Shown: piece by piece, positions 1 through 8,542 of the stretch | Numbering within the stretch: the stretch's first letter is position 1 | How the letters are laid out: every line of letters starts with the position of its first letter | Assembly: GCF_014842025.1 (NCBI RefSeq) | Contig: NZ_JACYUY010000001.1 | Span: 102,818-166,817 of the forward strand | Length of the DNA: 64,000 bases | DNA from: Massilia sp. CFBP 13721 | GTDB taxonomy: Bacteria > Pseudomonadota > Gammaproteobacteria > Burkholderiales > Burkholderiaceae_D | Direction of reading: 5' to 3' | The notes under the pieces: generated by a model | Database searches by the model: none | Seen by the model: only the letters and a program-made list of their open reading frames with translations | Told to the model about the DNA's origin: nothing | Program-made: the position numbers and the translations under genes

Positions 1-1
1 G

Positions 2-1117
2 GGGGCGCTGCAGGTCGAGCAGGTAATCGAGACCACCCGCGATTTCCTGGGACGCACCTTCCGCGCCCGCGCAGTGTTGTTGGTGCCGGATGCCGACGGC
101 CGCCTCGTGTCGCCGGAGCCCGAGGACGGCACCGCCGCGCCCGACCCGGGCGTGGCCCAGTGGGCCTTCGACCATGCGCAGGCGGCCGGCCTCGGCACTG
201 GCACCTTGCCTGCCAGTGCCTTTTTCTACCTGCCGCTGGTGGCGCCGATGCGTACGCGCGGCGTGCTGGCGATCGTGCCCGAGCAGCAGCGCTGGATCCT
301 GATCCCGGAACAGCGCCAGCAGCTCGATACCTTTGCCGCGCTGGCCGCGATCGCCCTCGAGCGCGTGCATTACATCGAGGTCGCGCAGGGCGCACTGGTG
401 AGCATGGAGACCGAGCGTTTGCGTAACGACTTGCTGGCTGCGCTCTCGCACGACCTGCGCACGCCGCTGACCCTGCTGGTCGGCCTGTCGGAATCGCTGG
501 CGCGCGCGCAACCCGCGCTGGCGCCGGCGCAGCTGGACATGGCGCAGGGCCTGCATGGAGAAGCCCTGCGCATGAGCGCGCTGGTAACGAACCTGCTCGA
601 CATGGCGCGCCTGCAGAGCGGACAGGTTACACTCAGGCGCGAGTGGCAGGCGCTGGAAGAAGCCGTCGGCACGGCCCTGCGCCTGAGCGCCGCGCAGCTG
701 GCCGGCCATGTGGTCACGACCAGCATCCCGGCCGATTTTCCGCTGCTGCGCTTCGACGCGGTGCTGTTCGAGCGCGTGCTGTGCAACCTGCTGGAAAACG
801 CGGCCAAGCACACGCCGCCGGGTTCGCGCATCGAAATCCGCGCCGCCCTACATGGCGCCGCAGCTACCCTGATAGTGGCCGACGACGGGCCGGGTGTGGC
901 GCCGGGGCGCGAAGAAGCGATGTTCGAGAAGTTCACGCGCGGCGAACGCGAAACGGCGCGCGGCGGCGTCGGACTGGGCCTAGCGATCTGCCGCGCCATC
1001 GTCGAGGCGCACGGCGGCAGCATCGCCTGTACCCGCTCCGACATGGGCGGTGCCGCTTTCGTGATCGCCTTGCCGCTGGGACAGCCGCCGCAGGCCGGCC
1101 CGGAAATGGATATTTGA
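2..1117 (+). CDS. kdpD: KdpD sensor histidine kinase, C-terminal part (gene runs in from the left)
   Basis: This is the 3' end of the potassium-responsive sensor kinase that phosphorylates KdpE. The frame is open to the window edge, so about 371 residues are visible and the Usp, KdpD and membrane regions are missing. The visible part begins in the GAF-like region (TTRDFLGRTFRARAVLLVP). It continues with a dimerisation/phosphoacceptor box ALSHDLRTPLT, whose His codon is at 449-451, and the ATPase boxes NLLENAAKH, DDGPGV and GGVGLGLAIC. The stop lies 14 bases before kdpE, so the two form one transcript, normally downstream of kdpFABC. The assignment rests on the kinase sequence plus the partner regulator; family knowledge supplies the potassium role. 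Confidence 0.93.
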   Translation, partial: GALQVEQVIETTRDFLGRTFRARAVLLVPDADGRLVSPEPEDGTAAPDPGVAQWAFDHAQAAGLGTGTLPASAFFYLPLVAPMRTRGVLAIVPEQQRWILIPEQRQQLDTFAALAAIALERVHYIEVAQGALVSMETERLRNDLLAALSHDLRTPLTLLVGLSESLARAQPALAPAQLDMAQGLHGEALRMSALVTNLLDMARLQSGQVTLRREWQALEEAVGTALRLSAAQLAGHVVTTSIPADFPLLRFDAVLFERVLCNLLENAAKHTPPGSRIEIRAALHGAAATLIVADDGPGVAPGREEAMFEKFTRGERETARGGVGLGLAICRAIVEAHGGSIACTRSDMGGAAFVIALPLGQPPQAGPEMDI

Positions 1118-1131
1118 ATGAAGGTAGTTGA

Positions 1132-1839
1132 ATGACTGCGAATGCATTGGCGCCGTTGGCCTTGTTAGTGGAAGACGAGCCGCAGATCCGCCGTTTCGTG
1201 CGCGCCGCGCTCGAGGAAGAAGGCTGGCAGGTGCACGAGGCGGCCACCGCCCGGCGCGGCCTGGCCGACGCCGGCACGCGCAGCCCGGACCTGGTGATCC
1301 TCGACCTCGGCCTGCCCGACGGCGACGGCGTCGACCTGATCCACGACCTGCGCACCTGGTCGGGCGTGCCGGTGATCGTGCTGTCGGCGCGCGCGGGCGA
1401 GGCCGACAAGATCGCCGCGCTCGACGCCGGCGCCGACGACTATCTCACCAAGCCATTTGGTGTGGGCGAGCTGCAGGCCCGGGTACGGGCGACGCTGCGC
1501 CGCCGGCGCCAGCCGGACCTGGCCGACGCAGGCGTTGTGCGTTTCGGTGACGTCGCCGTCGACCTGAAGGACCGGCGCGTCACCAGGGGCGGCGCCGGCG
1601 TGCACCTGACGCCGACCGAATTCAAGCTGCTGGCAGTATTAGTGGCGAGCGCCGGCCGGATGCTGACCAACCCGCAGCTGTTGCGCGCGGTGTGGGGGCC
1701 GTCGCATCTCGAAGACGGGCATTACCTGCGCATCTACATGGGGCATTTGCGCCACAAACTGGAAGACGATCCGGCGCAGCCGCGGTATTTGCTGACCGAG
1801 ACGGGAGTGGGGTATCGGCTCGTGATCACGAGCATCTGA
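1132..1839 (+). CDS. kdpE: KdpE response regulator of potassium transport
   Basis: OmpR/PhoB-type regulator of 235 residues, the usual KdpE length. The receiver domain covers about residues 8-125: acidic pocket VEDEPQIRRF, phosphoacceptor in VILDLGLPDGDG, and the conserved Lys in YLTKPFG. The C-terminal winged helix covers about 135-232 (LTPTEFKLLAVL, HYLRIYMGHLRHKLE, GVGYRL). In the family it is phosphorylated by KdpD and activates the kdpFABC potassium pump. It follows kdpD by 14 bases with the same orientation. An inverted-repeat element starts 18 bases after the stop. Confidence 0.95.
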   Translation: MTANALAPLALLVEDEPQIRRFVRAALEEEGWQVHEAATARRGLADAGTRSPDLVILDLGLPDGDGVDLIHDLRTWSGVPVIVLSARAGEADKIAALDAGADDYLTKPFGVGELQARVRATLRRRRQPDLADAGVVRFGDVAVDLKDRRVTRGGAGVHLTPTEFKLLAVLVASAGRMLTNPQLLRAVWGPSHLEDGHYLRIYMGHLRHKLEDDPAQPRYLLTETGVGYRLVITSI

Positions 1840-1856
1840 GCCGGCATGGCGCGGAC

Positions 1857-1961
1857 GTAGGGTGGACTCCGTCCACGCGTAAACGTCGCACAGCCAACTG
1901 CTGCTCCGAAGCCGGCGCCGCAGGCCCTTCAAGCGTCACGCGTGGACGGAGTCCACCCTAC
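1857..1961. repeat. GTAGGGTGG inverted-repeat element, copy 1
   Basis: The two ends are perfect 24-base inverted repeats (GTAGGGTGGACTCCGTCCAC plus GCGT, and its complement). Each end is itself a small hairpin, GTGGAC with GTCCAC. About 57 bases of unrelated spacer lie between. It sits between the convergent ends of kdpE and the Gfo/Idh oxidoreductase gene. Confidence 0.9.
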
Positions 1962-2071
1962 ATTTGCGCCGTGCTGGCAATACGGCAAATATCCGATCTA
2001 AAGCGAGTATTGACGGGGTATCAATCATCGAATGCGGATTCGTGACGCCCCATTACGAATCCGCCACCGCA

Positions 2072-3529
2072 TCACGGAATCTTGATCCGGATCGGCATCG
2101 GCACCGGCGTGCTGCGGTCCGGCATCGGCGCGCGGTCGGGCGGGGCCAGGCCGGTCACCAGGTCGGCGATGCGTACGGTCTGGCCGGTGGCGAAGCATTT
2201 GTTGGCGGCGATGCCGACCAGGGCCGACCAGGCGCCGGCGCGTTCGTCGGAGACGCGCTTGTACTTGTCGGGCGGCGCCTCGCCGAAGATTTCGGTCAGC
2301 ATGACGTCGTCGCCGCCGCCATGGCTGCCCTTGCCGGTCCAGGGTTCGATGTCGCGCGCCTGGCCGCGGATCGGGATGATGCGGATCGAGACGTTCTCGT
2401 TGCCGCTCTGGACCTTGGCCGCGCCCGCCGCGCCGCCGGATTCGACGATGCGGTGCTCGAGGCGGCCCTTGGTGCCGTTGAAGGCGATGTGATAACCCTC
2501 CCAGGCGTCGTAGGCCGACAGCGCGTAGTTCAGGTGGGCGCCGTTGTCGTAGCGGACCATGACGTTCATCGTGTCTTCGATGTCGATGTCCGGACGCCAT
2601 ACGCAACGGTCGCGGTAGTAGCCGTCGAACTTTTCGTTATCGAGGTAGATGGCTTTCAGGCCCGGGTCGGCGGCGAGGTCGAAGTAGAAGCTGCACTTCT
2701 GCTTTTCCGGGCAGGTCAGGCAGCGCTCGTGCGGACCGGACAGGCCCATGCGGCGCGCCGTCTCGGGCGTGTAGAACTGGCGCGAGCCGAAGGCATGCAC
2801 ACTTTCCGGCTGGGCGCCGAGCCACCAGTTGACCAGGTCGAAGTGGTGGGTTGCCTTGTGCACCATCAGCCCGCCCGAATTGGCCTTGTTGGCGTGCCAG
2901 CGGCGGAAGTAGTCGGCGCCGTGCACGGTATTGAGGAGCCAGGTGAAGTCGACCGAGATCACGTCGCCGATCTCGCCCGACATCAGGAGGTCCTTGATCT
3001 GGGAACGCGGCGGCGAATAGCGGTAGTTGAAGGTGACGCGGATGTGGCGCCCGCTGCGCTTGACGGCGTCGAGGATGCGCTGCGCCTTTTCGGCGGTGGT
3101 CGTCATCGGCTTCTCGGTGATCACGTCGCAGCCGGCGTCGAGCGCGCGCACGATGTAGTCGTCATGGCTGGCGTCGGTGGTGGTGACGATCACGTACTGC
3201 GGCTTCGTCTCCTTGATCATGCGGTCGAAATCGGACGCCGCAAAGGCGAGCGGCGCGCTCTTGCCGGTCGCGGTGATGGTCTTCACCGCGAGCGAGGCGC
3301 GGCCGGCGTTGCGGTCGCAGATGCCGACGATCTCGTTGTTGTCGCTGAACTTGTCGGTGATGGCGCGTGTGAACATGCGTGCGCGCGAGCCGACGCCCAC
3401 GACCGCATAGCGCTTGCGCGACGACGATGCCGCCGACCATGCGGGCGCGCCCGCCAGCAGCAGGCCGGCCGCGCCGGCCGCCTTCAAGACCGTGCGCCGG
3501 CCGAACGTACGCCCATTCTCTTCATTCAT
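2072..3529 (-). CDS. Tat-exported Gfo/Idh/MocA family oxidoreductase
   Basis: Protein of 485 residues, probably a periplasmic NAD(P)-dependent sugar or sugar-derivative oxidoreductase. Residues 1-35 are a twin-arginine signal (FGRRTVLKAAGAAGLLLAG). A Rossmann fold follows (YAVVGVGSRARMF, about residue 40), then the family's catalytic EKP (VITEKPMTTTAEKAQ, about 137). The central part carries a CLTCPEKQKC cysteine cluster (CX2CX5C), about residues 230-240. Such clusters occur in related secreted members and may bind metal. Substrate cannot be read from sequence. It stands alone, with a 405-base upstream gap shared with a divergently transcribed histidine kinase. Confidence 0.88.
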   Translation of the reverse strand: MNEENGRTFGRRTVLKAAGAAGLLLAGAPAWSAASSSRKRYAVVGVGSRARMFTRAITDKFSDNNEIVGICDRNAGRASLAVKTITATGKSAPLAFAASDFDRMIKETKPQYVIVTTTDASHDDYIVRALDAGCDVITEKPMTTTAEKAQRILDAVKRSGRHIRVTFNYRYSPPRSQIKDLLMSGEIGDVISVDFTWLLNTVHGADYFRRWHANKANSGGLMVHKATHHFDLVNWWLGAQPESVHAFGSRQFYTPETARRMGLSGPHERCLTCPEKQKCSFYFDLAADPGLKAIYLDNEKFDGYYRDRCVWRPDIDIEDTMNVMVRYDNGAHLNYALSAYDAWEGYHIAFNGTKGRLEHRIVESGGAAGAAKVQSGNENVSIRIIPIRGQARDIEPWTGKGSHGGGDDVMLTEIFGEAPPDKYKRVSDERAGAWSALVGIAANKCFATGQTVRIADLVTGLAPPDRAPMPDRSTPVPMPIRIKIP

Positions 3530-3934
3530 TGCTGTCTCCTGTCGTTGTTATGTAGCAGTACGAGCGCGCCTTGCGCCTTGAACCGCTCAGGCCGATAGTA
3601 GCGCCGAAGGGTAGAAGTGGCAAGACCACTTTATCGTTTTGGTTGGACAGAAATGCTTGAGGTGAACTGGCCGAAACAGTGAGTGGTGCGTCAATTCCGA
3701 CAGATAGGCCATGCAGGATGACCGGGAATGCATCACCAGCCACATCGACAGCACCTTGATTGCAGGAAATCGGTAAAATTACGGCAAATTGCCGTTCCAC
3801 AGTCCGAACGTGAGTGATCGCATGACGCGCGTCGATGCGACTCCCGCAATCTCTTCAGAAACAGATGCGGTGCGCTGCCGGATGGCAGGCGGCGCGCCGG
3901 GCCTGGCAGCCTGACAAGCAGGAAAGAACCTTAC
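3530..3934. other. Divergent intergenic region
   Basis: This 405-base gap separates the start of the oxidoreductase gene on the minus strand from the start of the hybrid kinase on the plus strand, so promoters for both are expected here. I see one clear palindrome (3615-3631) and an AT-richer stretch around 3760-3795. I see no gene with a convincing start or family match. Confidence 0.5.
3615..3631. promoter_or_regulatory. Perfect palindrome AAGTGG-N5-CCACTT, possible operator
   Basis: A 6-base inverted repeat with a 5-base centre lies about 85 bases upstream of the oxidoreductase start, where an operator could act. No regulator gene is next to it. The role is a guess from position and symmetry. 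Confidence 0.25.
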
Positions 3935-6025
3935 ATGTTGTGGTTTGATTTTGGGTCTGCGGCAGCAGGCATGCTCGGCGGGATCGCCATTGGCGTACTT
4001 GCCTGCGTCCTCTGGTCGAAGCGCCGGACGGACGCCCCGGCGCCGGCCATGCGGGCCGACGAACGCCGCGAAGACCTCGCCAACCGGCTCGAGGCCTACA
4101 AGGACATCATCGACTCCGCGGGAATCGGCACGTTTTTCTGGGACCTCAAGAGCGACACCGTGCGCTGGTCGCGTCATCATTACGCCATCTTCGGCTGGCC
4201 CGTCGACGCGCCCGATGCTCCCGTCTCGCACGCGATGTTCAGGGAACGCCTCCATCCGGACGACGCGGCGACGGTCGATGCCGCGATCAGGGATGCGCTG
4301 CGCGAGGGCACCGGCTACCGGCTCCGCTTCCGGATTCGCCTTCCCGACGCCAGGGTCCGGCATATCCACGGCAGTGGCCGGGTCATCTTCCACAAGGACG
4401 GGACGCCCGCCGGTATCAATGGCGCCGTGGTCGACATCAGCCAGGCTGCCGAGGCGCAGAACGCCACGCGCCAGCGCGAGCTCGATTTCGCCGCGTTTGC
4501 CGCCAACCTGCCCGACGTCGTCGGCCGCTTCGACCGCGAGCGGCGCTGCCTGTCGATGTCGCCGCGCATCGAGGCGCTGACCGGCTACGCCCCGGAATAC
4601 TTCGTGGGGAAACGCTTCGATGAGCCGGGCATGGAACCGCTCCTTGCGCGGCGCTGGGACGCGGTGCTCGAGGATGTCGTACGCAACAAGCGCGCGCGCG
4701 AGTTCGATTACGGTTATACCGATCAGTATGGCAAGGAGCGTTTTTTCATCACGCGCGTGTTCCCGTCGATCGACCAGGAAGGAAACGTCGACACCGTGCT
4801 GACCGTATCGACCGATCACACCGAGCGCGAACGCGACGCGCAGCGCGTGCGTGCGGACGGTGTGCAGCTGCAGGAAGCCGACGTGCGCAAGAACGAGTAT
4901 CTGGCGACGCTGGCGCACGAGCTGCGCGGCCCGCTGGCGCCGATCTCGTCGGCGGCGCAACTGATCAAATTTTCCAAAGACCGCGACGTGCGCAGCCGGG
5001 CGCGCGAAGTCATCGAGCGGCAGGTAAAGCAGCTGGCGGGCCTGGTGGACGACTTGATGGAAGTCGGACGCATCAGCTCCGGAAAACTGGAAATCGACAA
5101 GGCGCCCGTTCTTCTCCAGCACGTCATCGCCCAGGCGATGGAGAGCGTGCAGCCCTTGTTCAGGCAGAAGGAGCAGCCCTTGAACTGTGAGGTGCCCGAG
5201 GCGCCGATATGGATCGAGGGCGATTCGCTGCGGCTGGTCCAGGTGTTCGCGAACCTGTTGACGAACGCGTCGAAATATTCGCCGGCACACAAGCCGGTGT
5301 CGATCCGTTGCCGTCCCGACGAACGCGCGGCCGTCGTAGATGTATGCGACCAGGGCATCGGGCTGTCCGCCGCGTCGATCGATCATGTCTTCGACCTGTT
5401 CACCCAGGTGCATGCAACCGGTGTCCACGCGCAGGGTGGCCTCGGCATCGGCCTGAACCTGGTGAAGAAACTGGTCGGCCTGCATGGGGGCGAAGTATCC
5501 GCGGCCAGCGCGGGACTGGACAGGGGAAGCTGCTTCACGGTCGTATTGCCGCGCATGGAAGCACAGGAGGATGCCGCGGCGCCGAGCGCCACGGACATGC
5601 CGACGGCAGATGCGCTGCGCGTGCTTGTCGTCGACGACAACGTCGATGGCGCGACCACGCTGGCGCTGCTGCTCGAGGCCCTTGGCCATACATCGGTTCT
5701 CGCGTTCAACGGGCTCGAAGGCGTGGCGCTGGCAGCGTCCGAGCCGATCGACATGGCCTTCCTCGACCTGGGTCTGCCGGACATCAGCGGCATCCAGGTG
5801 GCGCTCAGGATCAGGGGGATGCCGCAGGGCCGCAAGTTGCCGCTGGTCGCGCTCACTGGCCTCGGCCGCGACCAGGACCGCGACATGACGACAGCGGCGC
5901 AGTTCAATGAACACCTGACCAAGCCGCTCGATATCGCCGACCTGTTACGGATCACCCGCGATGTGGCGAACCGAAAACGGGCCGCCTTAGCCGCAGCCGC
6001 GGCTGCGGACCGGCCAGGCACCTGA
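3935..6025 (+). CDS. Hybrid sensor histidine kinase with PAS domains and C-terminal receiver
   Basis: Protein of 696 residues. An N-terminal membrane helix (about 4-27, AGMLGGIAIGVLACVLW) is followed by two PAS/PAC regions (about 50-170 and 185-300). The phosphoacceptor helix reads LATLAHELRGPLAP, with His328; the usual N of HELRNP is G here. ATPase boxes are NLLTNASKYSP, DQGIGL and GGLGIGLNLV. The receiver (about 558-680) has phosphoacceptor Asp611 in MAFLDLGLPD and Lys in LTKPLD. The start has AGGAAAG about ten bases upstream. There is no output domain, so phosphate must pass on to another protein. The signal is unknown. Confidence 0.92.
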   Translation: MLWFDFGSAAAGMLGGIAIGVLACVLWSKRRTDAPAPAMRADERREDLANRLEAYKDIIDSAGIGTFFWDLKSDTVRWSRHHYAIFGWPVDAPDAPVSHAMFRERLHPDDAATVDAAIRDALREGTGYRLRFRIRLPDARVRHIHGSGRVIFHKDGTPAGINGAVVDISQAAEAQNATRQRELDFAAFAANLPDVVGRFDRERRCLSMSPRIEALTGYAPEYFVGKRFDEPGMEPLLARRWDAVLEDVVRNKRAREFDYGYTDQYGKERFFITRVFPSIDQEGNVDTVLTVSTDHTERERDAQRVRADGVQLQEADVRKNEYLATLAHELRGPLAPISSAAQLIKFSKDRDVRSRAREVIERQVKQLAGLVDDLMEVGRISSGKLEIDKAPVLLQHVIAQAMESVQPLFRQKEQPLNCEVPEAPIWIEGDSLRLVQVFANLLTNASKYSPAHKPVSIRCRPDERAAVVDVCDQGIGLSAASIDHVFDLFTQVHATGVHAQGGLGIGLNLVKKLVGLHGGEVSAASAGLDRGSCFTVVLPRMEAQEDAAAPSATDMPTADALRVLVVDDNVDGATTLALLLEALGHTSVLAFNGLEGVALAASEPIDMAFLDLGLPDISGIQVALRIRGMPQGRKLPLVALTGLGRDQDRDMTTAAQFNEHLTKPLDIADLLRITRDVANRKRAALAAAAAADRPGT

Positions 6026-6035
6026 CGCCGTCCGC

Positions 6036-6797
6036 TCAGCCGCCCATCTTGCTGAGCGCAAACGCCGCCAGGAAGCCCATCACCGTGATCAGGCCGGCGA
6101 AATCGTGGGCTTCGTCGAAGGCTTCGGGAATCATGGTGTCGGCCAGCATCGCCAGGATGGCCCCGGCAGCCACCGCCGTGGTGGCGGCGACCGTGGCGGG
6201 CGAGACGCCTTCGAACAGGGTGTAGCCGGCCAGCGCCGACAGGCCCGAGGCCAGCGCGATCGCGCCCCAGATGCCGAAGATGTAGCCGGCGCTGCGCCCG
6301 GCCTTTTTCATGCCGGCCGCGCTCGACAAGCCTTCCGGCACGTTCGAGAGAAAGATCGCCGCCACCGCGACCAGGCTGACCTTGCCGCCGCCCAGCATCG
6401 ACAGGCCGATCACGATCGATTCCGGGATGCCGTCGAGCAGGGCGCCGACCGCGATGGCGCTGCCGCTGCCGCCATGCTCGGCTTCGCTCGGCTGGCCGCC
6501 GGAGCGCTTGCGGTGGCGCGCGCCGCCATGGGACAGCCACCAGTTGGCCAGCGTGTAGACCGTGGCGCCGGCCAGGAAGCCGAACGCGGTCGCGCGAAAG
6601 CCGCCGGTCTTGAAGGCTTCGTCCATCAGTTCGAACGACAGCGCGGAAATCAGCACGCCGCTGCCGAAGGCCATGATCGCCGCCACGAGGCGCGGCGGCA
6701 CTTTTACGCGGTAGCCGACGAAGGCGCCGATCAGCAGCGCCGCGCCCGCGACCAGTCCCCACCATCCCGCCTGCAGCCACATCGGTATCTGATCCAT
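6036..6797 (-). CDS. ZIP family divalent metal transporter
   Basis: Membrane protein of about 253 residues, probably importing zinc or a related divalent metal. It has about eight helices and the two family signatures in helices IV and V: DGIPESIVIGLSML and FLSNVPEGLSSA, whose polar and Glu residues form the binuclear metal site. I chose the ATG at 6797, preceded by GACAGGAGAAGCA, over an ATG seven codons upstream that lacks a good ribosome site. Its 3' end faces the hybrid kinase with only 10 bases between them. Confidence 0.88.
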   Translation of the reverse strand: MDQIPMWLQAGWWGLVAGAALLIGAFVGYRVKVPPRLVAAIMAFGSGVLISALSFELMDEAFKTGGFRATAFGFLAGATVYTLANWWLSHGGARHRKRSGGQPSEAEHGGSGSAIAVGALLDGIPESIVIGLSMLGGGKVSLVAVAAIFLSNVPEGLSSAAGMKKAGRSAGYIFGIWGAIALASGLSALAGYTLFEGVSPATVAATTAVAAGAILAMLADTMIPEAFDEAHDFAGLITVMGFLAAFALSKMGG

Positions 6798-6938
6798 TGC
6801 TTCTCCTGTCATTCGCACATCATTTTGTCAAAATCGCTTTGTTAAATGCTATGCGCAAGTGGGAAACGGCCGCGTTCGCCTCGACTTCGTCTTGTCATAC
6901 CGCTGTGATACATTCGCAACTTTTGCACGGAGAAGCGC

Positions 6939-8330
6939 ATGACCCGGTCTCTTACCGTTCGGATGGCGGCGTTGCTGTCCTCACTGCTTTTGGCTGGCTG
7001 CGCCGGCATGGTGGCCGATCCCGGTCCGGACGACGTCGCCTTTGTCGTGCTCGGCGAGGATGGGGCGGCGACGGCGCGCCTGATCACGACGGCGCCGACG
7101 TGTCCGCCGCTGGTCGTCGACAACCGCGCCATGCCGATGCGGGTGCGCGTGCCCAGGTCGAGCATCCCGGCGCGCCCTGGCCAGCCGCACACGCCGCCAT
7201 CCAGCGCCATGCTGACGTGCGAGGCGCCGATCGCGGCGGGTAGCGTCATCGCCAGCGTGGCCGGCATTGCCTTGCCGGTGCCGCAGGCCGCGCCGCGCCG
7301 CATCGTCGTCATCGGCGACACCGGCTGCCGCCTGAAGGGCAGCGCGGCGCAGGACTGCAACGACCCGGCGCGCTTTCCGTTCGCGCAGGTCGCCGCCCGT
7401 GCCGCCGAGTTCAAGCCCGACCTGGTGATTCACGTCGGCGATTACCATTACCGCGAAGACCCGTGCCCGGCCGGCCAGGCCGGCTGCGCCGGCAGTCCCT
7501 ACGGCTACGGCTACGACGCCTGGGCGGCCGATTTCTTCACCCCGGCGCGCAAGCTGTTCGCCGCCGCGCCCTGGGTGCTGGCGCGCGGCAACCACGAAAA
7601 TTGCAGCCGCGCCGGCCAGGGCTGGTGGCGCTGGCTCGACCCGCGCCCGTTCGAGGCAGGGCGCGATTGCGACCGGCCTGCGGACGATGCACGCGGCGAA
7701 CACAGCGATCCGTACGCGGTGCCGCTCGGCGGCGGCGCGCAACTGATCGTGTTCGACACCGCCAACACCAATTACAAGGGCTTGCCGAAGAGCGATCCGC
7801 GCCGCGCCGCGTATGCCGACAGCTATCGCAAGATCGATGCGCTGGCAGGGCGCGCGCGCTACAACATCGGCGTCGACCACCATCCGTTGTTCGCCTTCGG
7901 CGCCAACCGCGACGCCAGGACCGGCGAGATCACCCTGTTCGGCGGCGACCGCGGCTTGCTCGACGCCTTTGGCGACGTCGACCCCGGCTACCTGCCGCCC
8001 TCGATCTCGATGCTGCTGTCGGGCCACGTGCACCTGTGGGAGCAGACCAGCTTCGCCAGCGCCCATCCGACCCAGTTCGTGGCCGGCTTTTCCGGCACCG
8101 CCGAAGACATCGTGCCGTTGCCGGCCGCGCCGCCCGCGGGTGTGGGTCCCGCACCTGGCGCCATCGTCGAACACATGAGTTCGTGGATCGACGGTTTCGG
8201 CTTCATGACGCTCGAGCGCACCGGGCCGGACGCCTGGCTCGCCAAGGTGTGGGATCTCGACGGACGCGAGCGCAACAGCTGCAAGGTGGAGGGCAAGAAG
8301 TCGCGCTGCGCGGTGGCGCAGGTCCGATGA
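6939..8330 (+). CDS. Lipoprotein metallophosphoesterase
   Basis: Protein of 463 residues with a lipoprotein signal (LLSSLLLAGC, lipidation Cys about residue 21), so it is membrane-anchored on the periplasmic side. The calcineurin-like phosphoesterase domain starts near residue 120. Metal-binding motifs are visible in order: VIGDTGC, HVGDYHY, RGNHENC and, near the C-terminus, SGHVHLWEQ. These bind a two-metal centre that cleaves phosphate esters; the substrate is unknown. A ribosome site CGGAGAAG precedes the ATG. It is transcribed alone and ends before a strong hairpin terminator. Confidence 0.88.
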   Translation: MTRSLTVRMAALLSSLLLAGCAGMVADPGPDDVAFVVLGEDGAATARLITTAPTCPPLVVDNRAMPMRVRVPRSSIPARPGQPHTPPSSAMLTCEAPIAAGSVIASVAGIALPVPQAAPRRIVVIGDTGCRLKGSAAQDCNDPARFPFAQVAARAAEFKPDLVIHVGDYHYREDPCPAGQAGCAGSPYGYGYDAWAADFFTPARKLFAAAPWVLARGNHENCSRAGQGWWRWLDPRPFEAGRDCDRPADDARGEHSDPYAVPLGGGAQLIVFDTANTNYKGLPKSDPRRAAYADSYRKIDALAGRARYNIGVDHHPLFAFGANRDARTGEITLFGGDRGLLDAFGDVDPGYLPPSISMLLSGHVHLWEQTSFASAHPTQFVAGFSGTAEDIVPLPAAPPAGVGPAPGAIVEHMSSWIDGFGFMTLERTGPDAWLAKVWDLDGRERNSCKVEGKKSRCAVAQVR

Positions 8331-8454
8331 CTGCGGATATGTTCGCACAAATATAGTTGCCAATAGAATATATCTCAGGCAATATGGGCTTGTTTCGAGC
8401 ACCTCCCTCCGGGTGGCGCCCGATCAGCAGCGAGACGTTCACGCGGCTCTTTTG

Positions 8455-8484
8455 AGCCCCCGGGCCTTCCGGGGGCTGTTTTTT
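8455..8484 (+). terminator. Rho-independent terminator after the metallophosphoesterase
   Basis: A 9-base perfect stem (AGCCCCCGG with CCGGGGGCT) and a 5-base loop are followed by GTTTTTT. It lies about 125 bases after the stop codon. Confidence 0.85.
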
Positions 8485-8542
8485 AGCGGGAGCGCACCGC
8501 CCGGTGCGAACGCAGTTCTCCCGCCCATCGACGAGGATTCCC

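Noticed and set aside
3522..3800. A 92-codon minus-strand frame between the oxidoreductase and kinase genes
   Set aside because: It has no ribosome site, no family likeness, and overlaps the start of the oxidoreductase gene and the expected promoters.
6026..6035. Missing terminator between the convergent hybrid kinase and ZIP genes
   Set aside because: The gap is only 10 bases; tail-to-tail genes this close are common and no structure is needed to explain it.
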